Shown here piece after piece: positions 1-7,192 of a stretch of DNA of 31,544 nt. How positions within the stretch are numbered: the stretch's first letter is position 1; every line of letters begins with the position of its first letter. The DNA is from JBCCYM01 sp039190005. GTDB taxonomy: Bacteria; Pseudomonadota; Gammaproteobacteria; UBA12402. A model generated the notes under the pieces. The model was not told where the DNA came from, ran no database searches, and worked only from the letters and a program-made list of their open reading frames with translations. Where the stretch lies: assembly GCA_039190005.1 (NCBI GenBank), contig JBCCYM010000010.1, positions 1 to 31,544 of the forward strand, given 5' to 3'. The translations under genes were made by a program, and so were the position numbers.

Positions 1-79
1 CCCCCCCCCCCCAAAATTCGCCATGTCATAATTGTAAAAATTGAGAGATGTTCAATGTGTTAAAAAATAATAAAGGGTA

Positions 80-375
80 ATAAGAAAGAGAAAGAAACCA
101 TTTAGTGAAGTTGAAATCATAAAGGTATTAAAAGCCTATGAATCAGGTGTGCCAGTGCCGACACTATCGTGCAGTATAGGGTAGCACAGAGCACAATTTA
201 TGCATGGCAATCAAGATATGGCGGTATGAGTATCAGTAAATTGAGATGTCTGAAGCAACTTGAGAAAGAAAGTCGACGGTTAAAACAAATGTATGCCACG
301 TTGAGCATGGATCATGAATTAGGTCTTGAATGGCCTATTTTTGACTTTTTTAAGTCTACTTATTTTTCTACGTAG
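80..375 (+). pseudogene. Degenerate IS3-family transposase orfA remnant
   Basis: The translation matches the small HTH subunit (OrfA) of IS3-type transposases. Frame 2 reads KKPFSEVEIIKVLKAYESG from about position 92, and frame 1 continues GVAQSTIYAWQSRYGGM to RRLKQMYATLSMD from about position 180. The two halves are in different frames, so there is a frameshift near 165-180. An SD-like AAAGGG at 72-77 precedes ATA at 80, where the family normally has ATG followed by Arg-Lys-rich codons, so the start codon also looks lost. After about position 325 the similarity ends, and no OrfB (DDE integrase) follows. I cannot identify terminal inverted repeats. The twelve C residues at the very start of the window look like an assembly edge and not like part of the element. 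Family assignment rests on recalled motifs; inactivity is clear from the sequence. Confidence 0.75.
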
Positions 376-482
376 ACTCTGGATAAAAATCAACAACTCT
401 ATCCCGATGAAACATATATGGCATTCCTAATTTCTTCTCGACAAAAGGTTTTATTCGCTGTTTCGTGAGATTAGTATAAATT

Positions 483-1148
483 TCATCTTGATTTTGTTAA
501 TGCCAAGCGCATACTATCAATTGTGCGCTTATAATCATCGGTATTAAAAATAGCCGAACCAGCGACAAAAATATCAGCGCCGGCTTTGGCGACCTCAACA
601 ATATTATCAACTTTAATACCACCATCAACTTCAATAGGTATATCGCGATCGGCAATTAAATGCCGTGCTTGTTGTATTTTATCCAGTGTTTCTGGAATAA
701 ATTGTTGACCACCAAATCCGGGATAAACCGACATCAGCACGACTAATTCCAGGCAATCAATAACATCTTTAATCACATCAACAGCGATGTCCGGATTAAT
801 GACTAATCCAGCTTGGCAGTTGTGCTGATGGATTAAATCAATTGTCGCTTGAACATCGGGTGTCGCTTGTGGATGAAACGAAATCATATTAGCGCCAGCT
901 TTCGCAAATGCTGGTATCAGCGCGTCAACCGGTTCAATCATCAGGTGCACGTCAAGTATCGCTTTGGGACAGTAATGGCGTAAAGCTTGGCAAACCATCG
1001 GACCAATCGTTAAATTAGGCACAAAATGATTATCCATCACATCAAAATGAATGATGTCAGCACCGGCATCTAATACCGATTCCACCTCTTTACCTAAACA
1101 GGCAAAATCAGCGGATAAGATAGAAGCGGCAATTTTATAAGTGTTCAT
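483..1148 (-). CDS. rpe: Ribulose-phosphate 3-epimerase
   Basis: This cytoplasmic TIM-barrel enzyme interconverts D-ribulose 5-phosphate and D-xylulose 5-phosphate in the non-oxidative pentose phosphate pathway. The 221-residue product has the family's usual length and motifs: AASILSADF at residues 7-15, IIHFDVMDNHFVPN with the metal-binding/catalytic His34 and Asp36, DVHLMIEP with His68, VYPGFGGQ, and IEVDGGI near the C terminus carrying the second catalytic Asp. The start is an ATG at 1148 beginning MNTYKIAASI. It has no strong Shine-Dalgarno sequence, but a TATAAT-like box on the same strand lies only about 14 bases upstream (1162-1167), so the leader may be very short. It is the only intact gene in the first 2.9 kb and is flanked by decayed sequence on both sides. 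Function is very secure. Confidence 0.97.
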   Translation of the reverse strand: MNTYKIAASILSADFACLGKEVESVLDAGADIIHFDVMDNHFVPNLTIGPMVCQALRHYCPKAILDVHLMIEPVDALIPAFAKAGANMISFHPQATPDVQATIDLIHQHNCQAGLVINPDIAVDVIKDVIDCLELVVLMSVYPGFGGQQFIPETLDKIQQARHLIADRDIPIEVDGGIKVDNIVEVAKAGADIFVAGSAIFNTDDYKRTIDSMRLALTKSR

Positions 1149-1332
1149 TGGTATTGTATATATTATAGAAATTTAGTTTATTATTATAATCCTTTCTTAA
1201 GGTGATAATAAAGTGTAAACTCGCTTTTTCTGAAACCGTATTATTGTCTTTCATATTGAAGGGACATCGTTTTTGATTGCGTTTTGGTTGCAAGCCAAAA
1301 CGTATTGGTAATTTTTGTAGAGGAATTGCTAT
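1149..1332. other. Non-coding spacer with a short hairpin
   Basis: No ORF is supportable here. The only visible structure is a perfect 8-bp hairpin, CGTTTTGG (1280-1287) and CCAAAACG (1295-1302), with a 7-base loop. It has no convincing U-tract on either strand, so I do not call it a terminator. Confidence 0.4.
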
Positions 1333-1563
1333 ATGCTAAGCATCGAATGTCAATAGCTGATCCCACTCCCGTACATCATGTTCTATACCCATGATCAGCA
1401 CCGACACTTCCATCATACACACAACTTTGGTAGAAAGCTCTCATATTATGTTGTATGTTTACTAGCATTGTCATATCTCCTCATTTTTGTAAATCATTTA
1501 CAAAAATGTGACAACACTTATTCTGTTACTTTTATTTTGTCATGGCAATTAAGTGTTATTTGA
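1333..1563 (+). pseudogene. Possible broken His-rich membrane protein gene (CDF-like N terminus)
   Basis: A good ribosome-binding site (AGAGGA, 1319-1324) lies 8 bases before an ATG at 1333, but the frame meets a TAG at codon 8. It then stays open from 1378 to 1563. The open part starts MFYTHDQHRHFHHTHNFGRK and is followed by one hydrophobic segment (about LSYYVVCLLALSYLLIFV). A His-rich stretch ending in THNFGR before a first membrane helix is reminiscent of the N terminus of cation diffusion facilitator (zinc/cobalt efflux) proteins. Nothing recognisable follows, so at most this is a remnant. The RBS, ATG, stop and hydrophobic segment are visible; the CDF resemblance is a weak inference from recall. 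It could equally be a chance ORF. Confidence 0.25.
1482..1508. promoter_or_regulatory. Perfect 27-bp palindrome (operator-like)
   Basis: The arms CATTTTTGTAAAT and ATTTACAAAAATG are exact reverse complements around a single central C. The core TGTAAAT-C-ATTTACA has the 7-1-7 geometry typical of operators bound by Fur-superfamily dimers. It lies inside the probable pseudogene at 1333-1563 and just past the 3' end of the small minus-strand gene, so no target promoter is evident. It is too AT-rich to be a strong hairpin terminator. Confidence 0.4.
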
Positions 1564-1746
1564 TAAGCTGAATCTTTATCTTTCTGTAAACTTTCCAGTT
1601 TCTTATATAGACGTTGTGTTTTTTTTCCGTGTTTAATAATTTCTTCCCTGTTATTGGCTTCATGAGCTCTAAATTGTTGATGAGTCACCTGTGTAATTTC
1701 CTGTTGTGGTTGATTAATCATTGTGTTTAATTGAGTTTTTTTGACA
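1518..1746 (-). pseudogene. Small charged protein gene, frameshifted at an A7 run
   Basis: The long frame (1721 to 1518) encodes 67 residues beginning MINQPQQEITQVTHQQFR and continuing with a Lys/Glu-rich, probably helical segment (KKTQRLYKKLESLQKDKD). I do not recognise the family. Its ATG at 1721 has no Shine-Dalgarno sequence. A well-placed AAAGGA precedes another ATG at 1746 that reads MSKKLN and then stops. The two frames join exactly if one base is added in the run of seven A in codons 2-4, giving MSKKTQLNT then MINQ. The coding strand there is A_AAA_AAA, a classical slippery heptamer for -1 slippage, so this may be a programmed or slippage-dependent gene, a disabled gene, or a homopolymer sequencing error. 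A promoter and palindrome lie directly upstream, which favours a real gene. Confidence 0.45.
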
Positions 1747-1762
1747 TTTGTAATCCTTTATT

Positions 1763-1803
1763 AAACTATCAATTACACTACTAATGTCAAAATATTTTGT
1801 CAA
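1763..1803 (-). promoter_or_regulatory. Candidate sigma70 promoter(s) for the small minus-strand gene
   Basis: On the minus strand there are two perfect TTGACA hexamers (complement at 1798-1803 and 1785-1790). The first is followed after 17 bases by TAGTGT (1775-1780), the second after 16 bases by TAGTTT (1763-1768). The -35 boxes are strong and the -10 boxes are weak, the pattern of a regulated promoter. The first -35 lies within the palindrome at 1789-1814. Confidence 0.45.
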
Positions 1804-1814
1804 CAAAATATTTT
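1789..1814. promoter_or_regulatory. 26-bp palindrome overlapping the promoter
   Basis: The arms AAAATATTTTGT and ACAAAATATTTT are exact complements separated by CA. The site covers the TTGACA at 1798-1803 of the minus-strand promoter, the usual position for a repressor operator. The regulator cannot be identified from this window. Confidence 0.4.
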
Positions 1815-1921
1815 AATTTTTTCTCAAAAATAATCAAATTATCTATTTTTCAGTGGGTGTGATTCATTGCCCAAGGCAGTTTATTGAATCTATGACTTTA
1901 ATTTTCATTTAACAACTTTAA

Positions 1922-2603
1922 TTAACATGTGTGTGTTATAGCAGGATAGGTATGAAGATTGTACTTTTCGGCGATGCCTAGACTAAACACCGTGAATATA
2001 GTAAAAACCAATGATAATAAAATAAGCTTAATCGCTTGAGAGCGACAGTTATTCCATTCACCTCTTATCCAACCGAGAATGTTGGAAGCCACAATTATAA
2101 ATGACATCATTAACGGCCAAGCAATACTTGAACCTAAATTGCCTAACATGGCAACGGCTTTGGCATATACTATGAGCGGTAAGAAATAAAGCAAACCCAT
2201 AATCAGGAAATATATCATTGTGTTAGGATGTTTGATTTTCATGGCGTAATTATGTTTGGAAATTATAAAGTAATGATAAGCAAAATATGAAATAAACGCG
2301 GCAATGAAAAGAGGTAGCCAAATCGGGTTTAAAACTTGAAACATATGATAGTGATGCGCGAAGGCGATTGGTTTGATTTTACCCGCGACAACCCCATAAG
2401 CCGCGCCTTGTGAGGCACAAAAAACGCCCGATAAAATACCGCAAAGGATGCCAATGAATTTTAAGGATAGATTTTTCTTTTTTTGTGGTATTGATTTTTA
2501 ATGTAATTGCCCATCCAGCCAGTACAGTTGAGATAATAAAGAACACTAGCGCGGCAAACTCATACCCGCCAAAATAGGACCAAAGCCGAGAAGAGGAGTG
2601 CAA
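1922..2603 (-). pseudogene. Broken RhaT-type sugar/proton symporter
   Basis: Two minus-strand pieces join into the C-terminal two thirds of an L-rhamnose:proton symporter-like (RhaT family) inner-membrane protein. The upstream piece contains YEFAALVFFIISTVLAGWA. The other frame then continues FIGILCGILSGVFCASQGA, an interrupted stretch to HHYHMFQVLNP, and AVAMLGNLGSSIAWPLMM with IRGEWNN, matching the conserved end of RhaT proteins. The shift lies at about 2470-2500 in a run of seven A on the coding strand, and removing one base restores the frame. In-frame stops just upstream leave no room for the first several membrane helices, so the N terminus is also missing. It is therefore a pseudogene even if the frameshift were a sequencing error. 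The substrate cannot be inferred. Confidence 0.7.
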
Positions 2604-2823
2604 TGATATATTCCATACATTCCATGCAGTATTAATTTGCTCAATGGTTTTCTACTTGCTACTGTAAGTTTTTGGTTGTTTTTAGTTAATGGTCAATTAT
2701 TTTATAATGCTAAAGACCTCGCTTGATCGCCAAGCGATAGCGCAATATTTTGATTTATATAGTAAAGCCATGCCGCGCTCCTTGGGCTTGCTCAAGGGTT
2801 GTGTCCTCATTTTGTCGCCAATT

Positions 2824-2926
2824 CTTCGACCCTTCGACCCTTCGACCCTTCGACAAGCTCAGGGCAAGCAAGCTCAGGGCAAGCAGGCTCAGGGCAAGCA
2901 GGTTCAGGAGCCACTGTGGTTTTTAG
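2824..2926. repeat. Expanded family A repeat (3' half) with micro-tandems
   Basis: CTTCGACC is repeated with period 8 (2824-2847) and leads into CTTCGACA. Three 15-bp units of the type AAGCTCAGGGCAAGC follow (2855-2899) plus a partial one, and then CCACTGTGGTTTTTAG. This is the right half of the family A palindrome with its core amplified. The 86-codon ORF across it has Gln-Ala-Gln-Gly-Lys repeats and is an artefact of the 15-bp unit. Confidence 0.7.
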
Positions 2927-3023
2927 AGCTATCTCTAACTATTTTATGACATAAATGGTTTACTTTTATCTATTTTTTATACAATAATGGGAATGGTAAT
3001 AATTAAATTTCGGAGAAGCATCT

Positions 3024-4463
3024 ATGTCCAAGAAAATACTCACTACCACCGCCGGCAATCCTATTGCTGATAACCAAAACGCGTTAACCGCGGGCGAGCG
3101 TGGTCCAGTTCTGTTACAAGATTATCAATTGATTGAGAAATTAGCCCATCAAAACCGTGAGCGCATTCCTGAGCGTGTGGTGCACGCCAAAGGTTGGGGG
3201 GCTTATGGTGAATTAACAGTCACCGGTGATATTACTCAATATACCAAAGCCAGTCTTTTTTCTAAGATAGGTAAAAAAACACCTTTATTAATGCGTTTTT
3301 CTACGGTTGCCGGTGAATTAGGCGCCGCGGACGCGGAGCGTGATGTGCGCGGTTTCGCGGTGAAATTCTATACGGAAGAAGGTAATTGGGATTTGGTCGG
3401 TAATAACACACCAGTGTTTTTTATTCGTGATCCTTATAAATTTCCTGATTTTATCCATACGCAAAAACGTCATCCTAAAACTAATTTGCGTAGTGGCACG
3501 GCCATGTGGGATTTTTGGTCACAATCACCGGAGAGTTTGCATCAAGTGACCATTTTATTTTCAGATCGTGGTTTACCACAAACGGTTCGTCACATGAATG
3601 GTTATGGTTCGCATACGTTTAGTTTAATCAGTGCCGACAATAAACGTTACTGGGTGAAATTCCATTTTAAAACGATGCAAGGTCATAAGCACTGGACTAA
3701 TGATGAGGCAGCCGAGGTTGTTGGTAAAACCCGTGAATCCACACAAGAGGATTTATTTTACTCCATTGAAGAAGGTGATTGTCCCAAGTGGAAACTGTGT
3801 GTGCAAGTCATGCCGGAAGAAGACGCGCTGAAAACATCATACAATCCATTTGATTTAACCAAAGTGTGGCCGCACGGTGAATATCCGCTTATTGAGGTTG
3901 GTATTGTCGAGCTGAACAAAAATCCGGAAAACTACTTCGCTGAAATTGAACAAGCTGCGTTTTCGCCTTCTAATATTGTGCCCGGCATCGGTTTCTCACC
4001 GGATAAAGTGTTGCAGTCGCGTATTTTCTCTTATGCTGACGCGCATCGTTATCGCATTGGCACGCATTATGAAGCATTGCCTGTGAATAAACCAACTTGT
4101 CCTGTGCATCATTACCACAAAGATGGTTCAATGCGTTTCTTTGAAAATCTCAGTGGCAGTACTGACGCCTATTATGAACCAAATAGCATGAATGGTGCAC
4201 AAGAAGATAAGCGTTTTGCTGAACCGCCTCTGGCTATTTCCGGGGATGCTGATCGTTACAATCATCGTGAGAACAATGATGATTTCATTCAACCGCGTAA
4301 TTTATTCAATCTGTTTGATGATCAACAGAAGCAGCGTTTATTTCAAAACATTGCTGCGGCAATGCAAGGTGTGCCGGCAGAGATTGTTGAGAAGCAGTGC
4401 GCCTTGTTTGATCAGATTGATCCTGCTTATGGCAAAGGTGTGCGTGACGCGCTGAAGTCGTAA
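3024..4463 (+). CDS. katA: Heme catalase (monofunctional, small-subunit clade)
   Basis: The product converts hydrogen peroxide to water and oxygen in the cytoplasm. It has 479 residues, typical of small-subunit heme catalases. Catalytic His54 lies in RIPERVVHAKG, distal Asn127 in DLVGNNTPVFFIRD, and the proximal heme-ligand Tyr in SRIFSYADAHRYRIG near residue 337. The catalase domain covers roughly residues 5-390, and the immune-responsive C-terminal domain runs from about 410 to the end (YNHRENNDDFIQPRNLF). The start ATG at 3024 follows GGAGA at 3012-3016. A TACAAT box at 2980-2985 with a weak -35 may be the promoter; I see no clear OxyR site. A good terminator follows, so it is probably monocistronic. 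The symbol is by family and could be another catalase paralogue name. Confidence 0.97.
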   Translation: MSKKILTTTAGNPIADNQNALTAGERGPVLLQDYQLIEKLAHQNRERIPERVVHAKGWGAYGELTVTGDITQYTKASLFSKIGKKTPLLMRFSTVAGELGAADAERDVRGFAVKFYTEEGNWDLVGNNTPVFFIRDPYKFPDFIHTQKRHPKTNLRSGTAMWDFWSQSPESLHQVTILFSDRGLPQTVRHMNGYGSHTFSLISADNKRYWVKFHFKTMQGHKHWTNDEAAEVVGKTRESTQEDLFYSIEEGDCPKWKLCVQVMPEEDALKTSYNPFDLTKVWPHGEYPLIEVGIVELNKNPENYFAEIEQAAFSPSNIVPGIGFSPDKVLQSRIFSYADAHRYRIGTHYEALPVNKPTCPVHHYHKDGSMRFFENLSGSTDAYYEPNSMNGAQEDKRFAEPPLAISGDADRYNHRENNDDFIQPRNLFNLFDDQQKQRLFQNIAAAMQGVPAEIVEKQCALFDQIDPAYGKGVRDALKS

Positions 4464-4483
4464 TAATTGAACTTTATAGTTGT

Positions 4484-4541
4484 CGACCGTGTTTTTAGAT
4501 ATGAGTATTCACATCTTGAAACACGGTCGTTTTACTTTTTT
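4484..4541 (+). terminator. Rho-independent terminator after catalase
   Basis: The stem is CGACCGTGTTT (4484-4494) paired with AAACACGGTCG (4519-4529). Its loop can form a second AGAT.../...ATCT stem. A T-rich tract (4530-4541) follows. Confidence 0.8.
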
Positions 4542-4560
4542 ATTAACATGAGGAACTAAA

Positions 4561-5193
4561 ATGAACTGTACTATTTTTCAAAAACTATTCGCTGAACTCA
4601 TCGGCACATTTATTCTGGCAATGGTTGTGTTGATCACATTAACACCGAGCACACCTTTCCCACTTGCCACACCAATAGCTGCGGCGTTGACGCTGGGGTT
4701 AGCGGTTTATTTAATCGGCAATGTTTCCGGATGTCATATTAATCCGGCAATCTCATTTGCCATGCTTATTTTCCGACAAATCAGTCTGCTGAATTTTATC
4801 GGCTATGTGATTTTTCAGGTTATCGGCGCGTTTTTAGCTTATTTGTTGGTATTGCGCTATGTGCCTATTGGGCAGGAACAGTGGTTGTTTGTCCATCATT
4901 CGACATTATTCAGCGGCATCGGTGAAGCCTTGGGCGCCGCGTTTTTTGCCTTTGGTGTATTAACCACCGTGTATAATAAAAACATTAATCAAATGATGAG
5001 TGGTTTTATTGTTGGCACATCTTTGTTGATTGGTTTGACTATTTCCCATAATGCTTCTTATGGTATTTTGAATCCAGCCGTCGCTTTGGCAACCAAAGCC
5101 TGGGGTTGGGATTATTTATTGATGCCATTCATCGGCGCTTGTGTTGGCGCCTTAGTAAGCAGATTATTATTCTGCGGTAGTACTGCCAAGTAA
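4561..5193 (+). CDS. Aquaporin-family (MIP) channel with atypical second NPA motif
   Basis: This 210-residue integral membrane protein of the major intrinsic protein family is likely a water or small-solute channel in the inner membrane. Six hydrophobic segments and the two half-helix motifs are present: SGCHINPAISF with NPA at 61-63, and GILNPAVALATKA with NPA at 171-173. In classical aquaporins the second NPA is followed by the selectivity-filter Arg (NPAR); here the residue is Val174. This suggests a changed pore selectivity. The start ATG at 4561 has AGGA 8 bases upstream. It stands between two terminators and is therefore a single-gene unit. The family is secure; the transported substrate is not known. 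Confidence 0.9.
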   Translation: MNCTIFQKLFAELIGTFILAMVVLITLTPSTPFPLATPIAAALTLGLAVYLIGNVSGCHINPAISFAMLIFRQISLLNFIGYVIFQVIGAFLAYLLVLRYVPIGQEQWLFVHHSTLFSGIGEALGAAFFAFGVLTTVYNKNINQMMSGFIVGTSLLIGLTISHNASYGILNPAVALATKAWGWDYLLMPFIGACVGALVSRLLFCGSTAK

Positions 5194-5220
5194 AATTATT
5201 TCGACGGATAATACATAGAT

Positions 5221-5256
5221 AACCACCTTGCTATAGTAGTAGTAAGGTGGTTTTTT
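5221..5256 (+). terminator. Rho-independent terminator after the aquaporin gene
   Basis: AACCACCTT (5221-5229) pairs with AAGGTGGTT (5244-5252), followed by TTTT to 5256. It separates the aquaporin gene from the convergent comEA-like gene. Confidence 0.85.
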
Positions 5257-5261
5257 ATGGT

Positions 5262-5603
5262 CTACTGAACCGTAAGTTCGGACTTAATCCGGTTGATTAA
5301 TCCGGGCCCGATACCTTTGACATTGCTTAAATCGTCAATGGATTTAAAGGGGCCGTTAGCCTGACGGTAAGCGACAATATCAGCCGCGCGCGTCGCGCCA
5401 ATACCTTTGACGCTTTGTAATTGTTCGGCACTGGCCGTATTGATATTTACCTGCTGATTCGCGCTTGTCGATGCGGGATGATGCTCTCGCGTCATCGAGG
5501 TAGGCGTGTGTTGACTTGTGTCGCCGACTGATGTGGCGGCAAATGTTATTGTTGTTGTGCTTAATAAAGCCGTGATAGTAGTTATGATATATAATAAACG
5601 CAT
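5262..5603 (-). CDS. ComEA-like helix-hairpin-helix DNA-binding protein
   Basis: This small exported protein (113 residues) has a signal peptide (MRLLYIITTITALLSTTTIT, cleavage probably after FAA or FA), a Thr/Ser/His-rich linker of about 35 residues, and a C-terminal ComEA-type helix-hairpin-helix pair. The pair is visible as VNINTASAEQLQSVKGIGA, then PFKSIDDLSNVKGIG, ending RIKSELTVQ. ComEA proteins bind incoming double-stranded DNA in the periplasm during natural transformation. The reading frame is open further upstream, but the ATG at 5603 has AAGGAG six bases before it and begins the signal peptide, so it is the true start. With pilT elsewhere in the window, DNA uptake is plausible. Generic HhH exported proteins of other function cannot be excluded. 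Confidence 0.88.
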   Translation of the reverse strand: MRLLYIITTITALLSTTTITFAATSVGDTSQHTPTSMTREHHPASTSANQQVNINTASAEQLQSVKGIGATRAADIVAYRQANGPFKSIDDLSNVKGIGPGLINRIKSELTVQ

Positions 5604-5868
5604 AATTAACTCCTTATAACGTTTGGGATTAAACAGATTTCTCCACCTTAAAAAGTGAACGTAATCAAGCTGGGAGAAATTTACAATGGATTGTGTCAGA
5701 AAAGACACATTGACTACCTTAGACGAAATGATAAGTTTTGTCTAGCCCTAAAATGAAAATTTTTTGCTTTTTTTAGCTTGAGACGATAGAATTGATCTTA
5801 GACCTAAGTGGCGCCTAAGCCCGCGGTTTTTCAGTTTGATTTACTAAGACAAGAGGAAAGAGAAGAAG

Positions 5869-7128
5869 ATGAAGAAACTAAGCTTTTTTAGCGTTATATC
5901 AATCTTAGTCTTTGGAGGTGTTGTCCTAACAAACGCGTTGGCACAAAATACCGCTGCCAGTGTTGTGCCAAGCGCGCCGGATATTAACGCGGCCGCTTAT
6001 GTGCTTGTTGATGTTAACAGTGGTAAAGTCCTTGCGCAAAAAAATGCAGACCAATCGCGCCAACCCGCTAGTTTAACTAAATTAATGACACTTTATCTTA
6101 CTTTCCAAGCCATTCAAAACGGTAGTATTCAACTGGATAGCAAAGTGAGGATCAGTGAAAAAGCTTGGAAGACCGGTGGTTCGAAGATGTTTGTCAAAGT
6201 CGGCACTGAGGTAACGGTTGAAGATTTAATTAAAGGCGTTATTGTTGACTCGGGGAATGATGCCGCGGTGGCTTTGGCGCAATATGTCGGCGGTTCAGTG
6301 GATAGTTTTGTGTCGTTAATGAATCAACAGGCAAAAAAACTTGGTATGACACAAACACATTTTTCCGATCCAACCGGTTTGCCCGCGCCTGATCATGTCT
6401 CAACAGCGCATGATTTATCATTATTAGCACGGGCGATTATTGTTAATTTTCCTCAAGAATATAAGTATTTCAACATCAAGTGGTTTACTTACAGCAATAT
6501 TCGTCAACCAAATCGCAATCGTTTATTGTGGCGTTATCCCGGTGCTGATGGGTTAAAAACAGGGCATACCAAAGAAGCGGGTTATTGTCTTATCGCGTCA
6601 GCTAAAAAAGAGAATACGCGTTTATTGTCAGTGGTGCTTGGTGCGGCAACTGATGAAGAGCGCAGTGGTGATAGCATTGCTTTGCTGCGTTATGGTTTTC
6701 GCTTTTATCAATCACAAAAACTTTATGATGCCGGACAAGCTGTCGATAATGTGCGTGTTTGGTATGGTCATGATAAATATTTGCCGGTGGGTTCGCCGAA
6801 CGCTATTTATGTTACCTTGCCCCGAACGCAATTTAAAAATGCCAAGATTACGACAACGCTTGATAATAATTTAAAAGCGCCCATTGATAAAGGTCAGACG
6901 ATTGGCACGATGACAGTGAGTGTAGGTGATCAAACCATACAAAGTATCCCTATCGTGGCGTTACAGGCGGACAGCAAAGGTGGTGTATTAAGCCGTTTTA
7001 TGGATGCCATTGCCTATACTTTCCATCGCTGGTTTGGTGATAGTAAGCGACAAGTCACGACTACGGTTACTATTGAAAAGTTCACGCAAGCGGCAAATGA
7101 AAAAGTCGCGAGTTCAACATCCACATAG
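5869..7128 (+). CDS. dacA: D-alanyl-D-alanine carboxypeptidase (PBP5/6 type)
   Basis: This low-molecular-weight penicillin-binding protein removes the terminal D-Ala from peptidoglycan pentapeptides in the periplasm. The 419 residues start with a signal peptide (about 1-25, ending NALAQ). The serine-peptidase S11 domain carries the three active-site motifs: Ser68-Leu-Thr-Lys71, Ser128-Gly-Asn130 and Lys230-Thr-Gly232. A PBP5 C-terminal beta domain follows (about 290-380). The C terminus has a possible amphipathic anchor (SRFMDAIAYTFHRWFGDSKR), followed by a Thr/Ser/Ala-rich tail longer than usual. The start ATG at 5869 follows a purine-rich GAGGAAAGAGAAG. It diverges from the comEA-like gene across a 265-bp spacer in which I see no distinctive site. 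The symbol is by family; dacC-type paralogues look the same. Confidence 0.95.
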   Translation: MKKLSFFSVISILVFGGVVLTNALAQNTAASVVPSAPDINAAAYVLVDVNSGKVLAQKNADQSRQPASLTKLMTLYLTFQAIQNGSIQLDSKVRISEKAWKTGGSKMFVKVGTEVTVEDLIKGVIVDSGNDAAVALAQYVGGSVDSFVSLMNQQAKKLGMTQTHFSDPTGLPAPDHVSTAHDLSLLARAIIVNFPQEYKYFNIKWFTYSNIRQPNRNRLLWRYPGADGLKTGHTKEAGYCLIASAKKENTRLLSVVLGAATDEERSGDSIALLRYGFRFYQSQKLYDAGQAVDNVRVWYGHDKYLPVGSPNAIYVTLPRTQFKNAKITTTLDNNLKAPIDKGQTIGTMTVSVGDQTIQSIPIVALQADSKGGVLSRFMDAIAYTFHRWFGDSKRQVTTTVTIEKFTQAANEKVASSTST

Positions 7129-7132
7129 CCCA

Positions 7133-7156
7133 TCATTCCCGCCCGCGTGGGAATGA
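7133..7156. repeat. Family B short palindrome
   Basis: TCATTCCC (7133-7140) pairs with GGGAATGA (7149-7156) around a GC-rich loop. This is one single-hairpin copy of the ATTCCCGC family that occurs as mirror pairs at 22685 and 28687. It sits in the short dacA / DedA-PAP2 gap. Confidence 0.7.
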
Positions 7157-7192
7157 CCTTGTGGTTTATTTTTAGATTAGCTTCACTGAACT

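Noticed and set aside
1..12. Run of twelve C at the window start
   Set aside because: Most likely a contig-end or assembly artefact; nothing biological can be supported from it.
368..482. Minus-strand coding-like stretch of about 38 codons ending in ...FYPEST, just downstream of rpe
   Set aside because: It looks peptide-like (contains KKLGMPYMFHRDRVVDF) but has no start codon after an upstream stop and no recognised family, so it is at best an unidentifiable gene fragment.
1482..1508. The 27-bp palindrome read as a transcription terminator for the small minus-strand gene
   Set aside because: It is almost entirely A/T in the stem, has a one-base loop and lies 10 or more bases beyond the stop codon with no clear U-tract, so an operator is the better reading.
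2689..2949. 86-codon plus-strand ORF with Gln-Ala-Gln-Gly-Lys repeats
   Set aside because: Its repeats are the translation of the intergenic family A micro-tandems, it has no ribosome-binding site, and the rest resembles no protein.
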